Shown: one piece after another, positions 16,473 through 21,556 of the stretch
How positions within the stretch are numbered: the first letter of the stretch is position 1
How the letters are laid out: every line of letters begins with the position of its first letter
Notes under the pieces: generated by a model
The model's database searches: none
What the model was told of the DNA's origin: nothing
The model's input: the letters and a program-made list of their open reading frames with translations, nothing else
Assembly: GCA_964552655.1 (NCBI GenBank)
Contig: CAZKHG010000054.1
Location: 1-21,556 of the forward strand
Source: CAZKHG01 sp964552655
Lineage (GTDB): Bacteria > Bacteroidota > Bacteroidia > Bacteroidales > Tenuifilaceae
Length of the DNA: 21,556 nt
Direction of reading: 5' to 3'
Program-made: the position numbers and the translations under genes

Positions 16473-17672
16473 TCATAAGTCCCTGTCAACATCCTTATCC
16501 CCTCTGCCTGAAAGGTTTATGATAGCTAACATTCCCTTATTTTTTAATAGTTTCATTGCAAGTGCAATTGCATGTGACGATTCAATAGCCGGAGTAATAC
16601 CTTCGAGTTGGGATAACAGTTTAAATCCGGAAATGGCCTCATCATCTGTTACAGGAAAATATTTTGCCCTTCCTGTATCCATAAGGTAAGCATGCTGAGG
16701 GCTTATTCCCGGGTAATCCAAACCGGCAGCAATTGAATGGGATTCCACTGGATTTCCTGAATCATCAACCAGGCAATAGGAGTATGTTCCCTGAAAAACT
16801 GATGGTTTCCCAAATGTTAACGTTGCGGCTGTGTTGCCAGTAACTCCCTCACCGCCGCCTTCGGCTCCAAAAATTGCCACTTCCGGATCATTTAAGAATC
16901 CTGAAAACAGGCCAATCGCGTTTGAACCGCCCCCAATACAGGCAAAAATTGCCTGCGGTAATCTACCTTCAATATTTAGTATCTGTTGACGAGCCTCCTG
17001 CCCGATAACACTTTGAAAATATCCAACTATTCTTGGGTAGGGGTGAGGCCCTACCTGAGAACCTAATAAATAGTATGAGTCAGGATGTTCAATATAATAG
17101 CCCAAAGCGTTGTCAACAGCATCCTTTAACGTTTCCGTTCCTGTAACTGCAGGAATCAGCTCAGCACCCAGCAATCTGATTCTACTGACATTTAACGATT
17201 GACGCTTAATATCTTTGGCTCCCATAAATATTTTACAGGGAATTCCCATTAATGCTGCAGCAGTTGCAGTGGCCACGCCATGTTGCCCGGCACCTGTTTC
17301 GGCAATTATCTCTTTTGCTCCCATTCGCCTGGCAATGAGCGCCTGCCCAATGGTGTTATTGATTTTGTGTGATCCTGTATGGTTCAAATCCTCCCTTTTT
17401 AAATAAATAGTTGAGCCAATGTGTTCCGAAAGCCGTTTAGCGTAATATAAAGGTGAAGGCCTCCCAACATATTGCTTTAAGTAATGAATATATTCTCTGG
17501 AAAATGAAGGATCATGAACCAGCATATCAAAGGTTGATGCAAGTTTTTCAAGAGGCTTTGACAATACATCAGGAATATAAGCTCCTCCATATTCGCCATA
17601 TTTTCCATTGTGTGTTAACATGTGAGAAAGCGGTAAAACTTCTATGTTTTGTTTTTGTGTTTTAGTTTCCAT
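16473..17672 (-). CDS. trpB: Tryptophan synthase beta subunit
   Basis: This 399-residue TrpB condenses indole with L-serine to give tryptophan using PLP. The PLP lysine is Lys103 in HTGSHKINN and the catalytic glutamate is Glu125 in AETGAGQHG. The phosphate-binding loop GGGSNAIG and the C-terminal SGRGDKD are intact. The N-terminal KYGEYGGAYIPD is typical of the TrpB1 type that works with TrpA. No trpA or other trp gene is in the window and terminators lie on both sides, so trpB is transcribed alone here. The 5' region has a Trp-rich leader ORF (17740-17814), implying control by tryptophan supply. Confidence 0.97.
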   Translation of the reverse strand: METKTQKQNIEVLPLSHMLTHNGKYGEYGGAYIPDVLSKPLEKLASTFDMLVHDPSFSREYIHYLKQYVGRPSPLYYAKRLSEHIGSTIYLKREDLNHTGSHKINNTIGQALIARRMGAKEIIAETGAGQHGVATATAAALMGIPCKIFMGAKDIKRQSLNVSRIRLLGAELIPAVTGTETLKDAVDNALGYYIEHPDSYYLLGSQVGPHPYPRIVGYFQSVIGQEARQQILNIEGRLPQAIFACIGGGSNAIGLFSGFLNDPEVAIFGAEGGGEGVTGNTAATLTFGKPSVFQGTYSYCLVDDSGNPVESHSIAAGLDYPGISPQHAYLMDTGRAKYFPVTDDEAISGFKLLSQLEGITPAIESSHAIALAMKLLKNKGMLAIINLSGRGDKDVDRDL

Positions 17673-17739
17673 TTTTTTTGATTTTGATTGTTATAATTTA
17701 AGGTTGATATAAGTGATTAATTATAATCACAGCGTCCAA

Positions 17740-17814
17740 TTAGGGCGCAGAAATCTTCTTAGCGGGGAGGCCCCGCCACAACCACAACCAAATCAGAAAT
17801 ATTTTAAAATACAT
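17740..17814 (-). CDS. Trp-rich leader peptide of trpB (attenuation-type)
   Basis: A 24-codon ORF begins MYFKIFLIWLWLW and finishes RGLPAKKISAP, with TAA at 17742-17740. Three of five consecutive codons are TGG, very improbable in AT-rich intergenic DNA, and the gene downstream makes tryptophan. The second half is encoded by unusually GC-rich DNA (CGGGGCCTCCCCGC) that folds into a hairpin overlapping the coding sequence. Ribosome stalling at the TGG codons under low Trp-tRNA should change the RNA fold and raise trpB expression. The exact mechanism is inferred, since no clear U-tract terminator lies between this stop and trpB. Confidence 0.8.
   Translation of the reverse strand: MYFKIFLIWLWLWRGLPAKKISAP
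17744..17778 (-). promoter_or_regulatory. GC-rich hairpin region within the trpB leader ORF
   Basis: GCGGGG-AGG-CCCCGC (17762-17776) is a perfect six-base-pair stem just after the Trp codons. Downstream on the transcript, GCGCCC, and GCG/CGC with CC/GG around TAATT, can form a competing helix. Mutually exclusive helices next to Trp codons are what an attenuator needs. Folding was judged by eye only. Confidence 0.5.
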
Positions 17815-17833
17815 AACAACTAATGATAAAAAC

Positions 17834-17862
17834 AAAGGCCACAGGGGTTACCTATGGCCTTT
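17834..17862 (-). terminator. Terminator-like hairpin between SRAP gene and trp leader ORF
   Basis: AAAGGCCACAGG pairs with CCTATGGCCTTT (one mismatch) across a 5-nt loop, and on the minus strand is followed by TTTGTTTTTATC. It should terminate the SRAP transcript. It sits only 20 bp before the trp leader start codon, so unless a promoter overlaps it, it is also part of the trpB leader RNA. Confidence 0.75.
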
Positions 17863-17969
17863 AATGCTTTAATAGCAGTAAAACAGGTTAATGTCCCCGG
17901 AATTGGAAGATTAAACTGTGCCACCACCAAATATTATCTATCAACCTTTTCATTCTGTAATTTGAAATG

Positions 17970-18001
17970 CAAACATAACAGGAAAATTCAGATTATCCAA
18001 A
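17970..18001 (-). promoter_or_regulatory. Candidate trpB leader promoter
   Basis: On the minus strand TTTG (18001-17998), a 20-nt spacer and TATGTTTG (17977-17970) match the Bacteroidetes -33/-7 consensus at every defined position. It overlaps the end of the SRAP gene. Transcription from here would start near 17963 and carry the 17834-17862 hairpin and then the leader ORF. Experimental start-site data are needed to confirm it. Confidence 0.5.
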
Positions 18002-18730
18002 AAAAAGATTTTTCTGTTGGGCTGATTCATAATTATACTCTTTCAATACTTCAGGAACGTTCCGGTTATTTCTGGGGTTTGAAACAAGGGGAGATACAGT
18101 GTATGCTTGGAGCTTATCATCATCCAGAGGTTTAAGAATATTGCTGTACATGGAAATACTTGTTTTTTCATCAATCCAGGATTTTTCATTACCCTGTGTA
18201 AGTATTACCGGCATCCTCTTTTTTGTATTATGAATTTTAGCCATCAAACCGTTAGCTTCGGTAGTAATTACCGAAAATGTTTTTTTCAGCTCACCGGTTG
18301 TCGGATTTACCCATTCGCTCCATATTCCTGCCAATGAGAAAGCGTCTTCATCTTTAAGTGAAATAAACCAGGGTATTTTTTTTGAATTCACCTGTTGCCA
18401 TTCAAAAAAACCAGTTACAGGAATCAGGCAACGATTAGTTTTAGCTACTTGCCTGAATGATGGTTTATCTGTTAAAGTTTCTGCTTTCGCATTCATTGTT
18501 TTAAGGCTGATTTCCAGTGCATCCTTTTCACTTTTAGCCCATCCGGGTATAAGCCCCCAGGTCATCAGCTGAAATTTATCTGCTTGATTATTAGTTAGTA
18601 CCGGTAAGGTTGGCCGCTCAAAAGCCGATGTATGAAACCTTTCCTCATAGGGTAAATCATCAGGATAAACAGCATTGAACCGTTCCTCCATTCTGGCTTT
18701 CTTTAGCTGCATGCTGATGTTGAAACACAT
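17993..18730 (-). CDS. SRAP-domain abasic-site processing protein (YedK/HMCES family)
   Basis: This 245-residue SOS-response-associated peptidase family member has the invariant Cys2, which becomes N-terminal after Met removal and forms a thiazolidine crosslink with abasic sites in single-stranded DNA. That requirement fixes the start at 18730. Asn80 in MNAKAET, Glu110 in GFFEW and His167 in IHNTKKRMP complete the conserved active site. The usual MCGRY opening is MCFNI here. It protects abasic sites during replication and acts in the cytoplasm on the nucleoid. Its start is 43 bp beyond the stop of the oxidoreductase gene on the same strand, so they may share a transcript. Confidence 0.95.
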   Translation of the reverse strand: MCFNISMQLKKARMEERFNAVYPDDLPYEERFHTSAFERPTLPVLTNNQADKFQLMTWGLIPGWAKSEKDALEISLKTMNAKAETLTDKPSFRQVAKTNRCLIPVTGFFEWQQVNSKKIPWFISLKDEDAFSLAGIWSEWVNPTTGELKKTFSVITTEANGLMAKIHNTKKRMPVILTQGNEKSWIDEKTSISMYSNILKPLDDDKLQAYTVSPLVSNPRNNRNVPEVLKEYNYESAQQKNLFFG

Positions 18731-18773
18731 ATAAAAAGGTTAAAGTAAAAAAAGGAATATGTAATTTTTTAAA

Positions 18774-19823
18774 TTAATCAATGAATAAAGGGCATGATTC
18801 CGGTTTACCAAACCTTTTACACCTGGGTTGACATTGAATACAGTAATCAATCTCCTGATTGTTTGCAGCTTTATTTACCCATTGTTTGTCTGTCAACATA
18901 TCCCGCCCAATTGCGGTGAAATCGGCTTTTCCATTTTGGATTAACCAGTTGGCCCGTTCTGGTGTTTTTATCTCATTTACAACGATAACCGGAGTTTTAA
19001 CATGTTTTTTAACCTCAGTCCCGCTATAAACAATCCAGTTATAATCAAACCCTGAAGGTACTTGTGGGATTATCCCTTTTTCGCCTCCATGTGAAACATG
19101 GATTAAATCAACTCCAAGCATTTCCAGTCGTTTGGCAATTTCTATTCCATCGGTCAGATAAGGTGAGTTAGCGCTCATTCTGTAGCTTATGATAAAATCA
19201 CGATTAGCGATTTTTCTAATACCGTTAATTATTTCTTGCGCCATCCTTAACCTGTTTTCCACTGGACCACCATACACATCGGTTCTAAGGTTTACCGCTG
19301 AGTTGGCGAACTGGCTCAACAAATAACCATGCGCCCCATGAAGTTCAACCCCATCAAAACCAGCTTTTTCTGCCCTGATTGCAGCTTTAACAAAATCATT
19401 AATCAAATGCTTAATTTCATCAATTGTAAGTTCATGGGAGCGTTCGATATCAGCATGTGCAGAAGGTCCCGGTGCAATGCTTGAAATTGTTTTCCTTGCA
19501 GCCAACCCTGCATGGTGAAGTTGAAGCAAAAGTTTTGCCCCGTAAGGGTGAACAGTTTTTGAAATCTTTCTTAAATCATCAATATGTTCGTCTCCCCAAA
19601 CCCCAAGCTGATAGCTGGTAATCCTTCCTTCTTTCTTAACACATGTGGCTTCAACTATTATTAGCCCGGCACCACCTTTTGCTACACTCTCATAGTGTCG
19701 AATATGCTTATCTGATACTGCCCCGCTATCATCTGACCAACCAAAATTTACAATGGGTGGTAGCACAATCCTGTTTTTAAAATGATGATTACCAATGGTG
19801 TAATCCGAAAAAATATTTTTCAT
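18774..19823 (-). CDS. Old Yellow Enzyme-family NADH:flavin oxidoreductase
   Basis: This 349-residue FMN-dependent TIM barrel starts FSDYTIGNHHFKNRIVLPP. The substrate-binding histidine pair is His162/His165 in LHGAHGYLLSQF, followed by the family signature NLRTDVYGGPVENR and the FMN phosphate site FTAIGRDM. Members reduce activated C=C bonds with NAD(P)H; the physiological substrate is unknown. The C-terminus carries Cys328, Cys331, Cys335 and Cys344 (C-x2-C-x3-C-x8-C), reminiscent of the 4Fe-4S site in 2,4-dienoyl-CoA reductase relatives, but the protein ends five residues later without the FAD/NADPH domain. It lies downstream of a terminator and upstream of the SRAP gene. Confidence 0.92.
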   Translation of the reverse strand: MKNIFSDYTIGNHHFKNRIVLPPIVNFGWSDDSGAVSDKHIRHYESVAKGGAGLIIVEATCVKKEGRITSYQLGVWGDEHIDDLRKISKTVHPYGAKLLLQLHHAGLAARKTISSIAPGPSAHADIERSHELTIDEIKHLINDFVKAAIRAEKAGFDGVELHGAHGYLLSQFANSAVNLRTDVYGGPVENRLRMAQEIINGIRKIANRDFIISYRMSANSPYLTDGIEIAKRLEMLGVDLIHVSHGGEKGIIPQVPSGFDYNWIVYSGTEVKKHVKTPVIVVNEIKTPERANWLIQNGKADFTAIGRDMLTDKQWVNKAANNQEIDYCIQCQPRCKRFGKPESCPLFID

Positions 19824-19869
19824 TGTTTGCTCAAATTGAATCCCAAAATTACTTAATAATCTTTTAAAA

Positions 19870-19891
19870 AAGCCGGTAATTATACCGGCTT
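19870..19891 (-). terminator. Terminator of the sigma factor/membrane protein pair
   Basis: A perfect 9-bp stem AAGCCGGTA / TACCGGCTT with loop ATTA is followed on the minus strand by a T run (TTTTTAAAAG). It starts 36 bp past the membrane-protein stop codon and separates the pair from the oxidoreductase gene. Confidence 0.87.
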
Positions 19892-19926
19892 CTTTCGATT
19901 ATTTGTTTTTTTTTGACTTCTGATTT

Positions 19927-20514
19927 TTAACAGCTCTCCAAATCTTTTATCATTCTCAGGGATTCATCATGAATGGGTTTACTCTTCTTTCTCCACCACA
20001 AGTATCCAATAAAAGCTGAAAGTGCCATGGTTGTGAAATAAATTACTTGAATTATAATTATCAGCTGAATTTTGCTAAAGGATTGATACTCATTTCTGAA
20101 TACAAACGATATTGTAACGCCAATATCTATCAGAATAACAACATATATCATTGGAATTTGTCGCGAATTGAATAGCTTGTACCTATTAACAGCATCTTTT
20201 AGAACTTCCAGCAATGGTTTTGTGTAAATTAAGCTATTCAATTCTATGTAATATCGTCTGAAATAATACCCGGCAATCAAAAAACTAATAACATAACATA
20301 ACCCTGATATCCTGGTTGAGATCAGTATTTCCTTAGCTGGGTTAACAACTAGTAATCCTGTATAAATTACTACAAAAACAAAATACAATACCGACATTCT
20401 CTTGTACAGGTTACTAAACTTCTCATCCTGAAGTTTCATTTTATTCACCAGATTATCAATATTGTTTGGGCTTTTCTGATAATCATTCTCACTATTTGAT
20501 ACATTATTGCTCAT
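19927..20514 (-). CDS. Four-helix membrane protein coupled to the ECF sigma factor
   Basis: This 195-residue protein has no family I recognise. It has a polar N-terminus of about 40 residues, then hydrophobic segments at about 42-60 (VLYFVFVVIYTGLLVV), 68-85, 120-138 (IPMIYVVILIDIGVTISFVF) and 150-172 (LIIIIQVIYFTTMALSAFIGYLWW), and a basic C-terminal tail. Its start overlaps the end of the sigma gene by 11 bp and is preceded by a strong GGAGG, so translation is coupled and roughly equal dosage is expected. A membrane protein encoded right after an ECF sigma gene is often its anti-sigma factor; no ASD or FecR domain is visible, so that role is inference. Confidence 0.8.
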   Translation of the reverse strand: MSNNVSNSENDYQKSPNNIDNLVNKMKLQDEKFSNLYKRMSVLYFVFVVIYTGLLVVNPAKEILISTRISGLCYVISFLIAGYYFRRYYIELNSLIYTKPLLEVLKDAVNRYKLFNSRQIPMIYVVILIDIGVTISFVFRNEYQSFSKIQLIIIIQVIYFTTMALSAFIGYLWWRKKSKPIHDESLRMIKDLESC

Positions 20515-21025
20515 AGCTACCTCCTTTTAAGTTATGACGAAGGTTTTCCTTAATCCGATGTATTTTCGTTCTCACATTTGGCTCTGTAATTCCTACTATA
20601 TCAGCTATTTCGCGCATTGATAGATCTTCAAGAACGAGTGTCATCAAAACCTTATCAATTACACATAGCTGGTTGATCTGATTTTGCATCAGGCTGATCA
20701 TTTCTTCTTTTTTTATTAATTCAGATGAAGAAATATCATCTGATACCGTTCTCAGGTTTGATTCATCCAGCGAAACCTGGATTTGCATCCTTCTGGAAGT
20801 TTTGCCGGCAAAACCCAGTGAGGTGTTTACAGCGATACGGTAAACCCATGTTCCGATTGCTGATTCACCCCTGAACGAATCCAGGCTTTTCCAAATGTTT
20901 GTGAGAATCTCCTGGTAAAGATCTTTTCGGTCATCTTCATTCTTTGTGTAATACCTACAGATTGAGAAAATCCTTTGTTTTTGTTCGTTTACAATTCCCT
21001 TAAACTTTTCTTCTTTGTGGTTCAT
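20504..21025 (-). CDS. ECF-type sigma-70 family RNA polymerase sigma factor
   Basis: This 173-residue sigma factor has region 2 (DRKDLYQEILTNIWKSLDSFRGESAIGTWVYRIAVN, residues about 32-68) and region 4 (DKVLMTLVLEDLSMREIADIVGITEPNVRTKIHRIKENLR, about 124-163), with a short linker and no region 3, as in ECF sigma factors. It directs RNA polymerase to a stress or signal regulon that cannot be read here. AAGGA lies just before the ATG. The overlapping downstream membrane protein is a candidate partner. Confidence 0.94.
   Translation of the reverse strand: MNHKEEKFKGIVNEQKQRIFSICRYYTKNEDDRKDLYQEILTNIWKSLDSFRGESAIGTWVYRIAVNTSLGFAGKTSRRMQIQVSLDESNLRTVSDDISSSELIKKEEMISLMQNQINQLCVIDKVLMTLVLEDLSMREIADIVGITEPNVRTKIHRIKENLRHNLKGGSYEQ
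20520..20524 (-). promoter_or_regulatory. Strong Shine-Dalgarno for the membrane protein
   Basis: AAAAGGAGGTAGCTATG places a full GGAGG 5 nt before the ATG at 20514, inside the last codons of the sigma gene. Strong Shine-Dalgarno sites are uncommon in Bacteroidetes, so this supports both the start site and re-initiation coupling with the upstream gene. Confidence 0.65.
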
Positions 21026-21076
21026 GTATTCCTTCGATTTTACAAATAGTTAGTTTAGGAGGTTTGGGAATTGTTA

Positions 21077-21107
21077 CAAATTTATACCCGGTAAGGTGTC
21101 AAATATA
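21077..21107 (-). promoter_or_regulatory. Candidate promoter boxes upstream of the ECF sigma gene
   Basis: On the minus strand two perfect TAnnTTTG boxes occur: TATATTTG (21107-21100) and TAAATTTG (21084-21077). Neither has a convincing TTTG at the correct -33 spacing. TGTAACAAT directly after the second box could be a -35-like element for an ECF sigma factor, suggesting autoregulation, but this is speculative. Confidence 0.35.
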
Positions 21108-21172
21108 AACAGAATGATTATGTGTGATTGATTATTAAACAGAAATACCTTGGAAAAAACTTTTTCAAACCC

Positions 21173-21556
21173 CTAGTTCAGTTTCTCTTTCATCTGCTCA
21201 TACTGTTCGCGAAAGAAAGCCATCTCCTCAAGGTTTTGAAGTAAATGTTGTTCTTTTTCCCGCATTTCCATCGTTTGCTTTTGAAACTGTTCAATCAGCT
21301 TGGTATTTTGTTCGTTGATCTTTGCTATATTGATATAATTGCCCAAAATCTCTGCAATTCGTTTAACAAATTCAATCTCAATAGTTTTAAGATCATTAAA
21401 AGTGGCAAGTTCAACTACTCCAAGCACTGAGTTCTCATAGCTTAAGGGAACAATTAAAAGGTTCTTAGGTTTTGCATTTCCTAAACCCGAGCTGATATTT
21501 ATAAAACCATCGGGGATTTCCGTCAACAGCTGGTAACGATTTTCGGTAAAACTTGC
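21173..21556 (-). CDS. C-terminal part of a GAF-domain/coiled-coil protein (5' end outside window)
   Basis: The frame is open from the right edge (ASFTENRYQLLTEIPDGF...) to the stop at 21173, giving 127 residues. An in-frame TTG at 21526 is not a credible start because GAF sequence continues upstream of it. The first about 75 residues (SGLGNAKPKNLLIVPLSYENSVLGVVELATF ... EIEFVKRIAEILGNYINIAKIN) are the end of a GAF domain, followed by a Glu/Gln-rich coiled coil (residues about 80-127) with no kinase domain after it. Bacteroidetes sensory proteins with this ending often have several N-terminal domains or a histidine kinase elsewhere. A signalling role is likely; the ligand is unknown. Confidence 0.8.
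   Translation of the reverse strand, partial: ASFTENRYQLLTEIPDGFINISSGLGNAKPKNLLIVPLSYENSVLGVVELATFNDLKTIEIEFVKRIAEILGNYINIAKINEQNTKLIEQFQKQTMEMREKEQHLLQNLEEMAFFREQYEQMKEKLN

Noticed and set aside
17854..18135. A 93-residue plus-strand ORF between the trpB leader and the SRAP gene
   Set aside because: It overlaps the SRAP 3' end in antisense and the hairpin at 17834-17862, and its translation resembles nothing.
1..21556. CRISPR array, insertion sequence, prophage or toxin-antitoxin system
   Set aside because: No regularly spaced repeats, transposase, integrase, phage or toxin-antitoxin-like proteins were seen; the only repeat structure is the tRNA half-copy and the short palindrome.

Overview
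This window comes from a member of the Bacteroidota (Bacteroidetes). The evidence is an adjacent SusC/SusD pair with a SusE-like lipoprotein, a C-terminal type IX secretion (T9SS) sorting domain on an amylase, promoter-like TAnnTTTG boxes, AT-rich DNA and lipoprotein signal peptides. A short GC-rich palindrome of a type I recall from environmental Bacteroidetes genomes is also present. Nothing here fixes the genus.

Left part (1-13525, all minus strand): a polysaccharide utilization locus. In transcription order it encodes a SusC TonB-dependent transporter, a SusD lipoprotein, a SusE-like surface glycan-binding lipoprotein, a terminator-like hairpin, a GH13 alpha-amylase-family lipoprotein, and a large secreted GH13 amylase with a T9SS tail. 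A LacI-family regulator (13526-14542, plus strand) is divergent from susC, and the region between them holds three copies of GCAATCG arranged as candidate operators. This set fits uptake and breakdown of an alpha-glucan (starch, glycogen or maltodextrin). Downstream, behind its own candidate promoter, lies an open-ended gene (2694 to the window start) that fuses a GH2 beta-galactosidase to a GH53 endo-beta-1,4-galactanase in one reading frame. Its substrate is probably pectic beta-1,4-galactan, so it may start a second locus outside the window.

Middle (14543-14835): a strong terminator after lacI, a tRNA-Arg(TCT) gene on the minus strand, and just upstream of it a second, 5'-half copy of the same tRNA. 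A 20-bp GC-rich palindromic element interrupts the D-loop of that copy.

Right part (14836-21556, all minus strand): housekeeping and stress genes. These are a CPBP-family membrane protease-like protein, a DUF4384-like secreted protein, a stand-alone trpB, an SRAP (YedK/HMCES-type) abasic-site protein, an Old Yellow Enzyme-family oxidoreductase, an ECF sigma factor overlapping a four-TM membrane protein, and the C-terminal end of a GAF-domain/coiled-coil protein cut by the window edge. Between SRAP and trpB is an unannotated 24-residue ORF with three Trp codons in five (WLWLW) and GC-rich hairpins, which looks like a tryptophan leader peptide controlling trpB.

The items most worth a second look are the trpB leader peptide with a hairpin upstream of it, the GH2-GH53 fusion, the tRNA half-copy interrupted by a palindromic repeat, and the multi-site LacI operator region.
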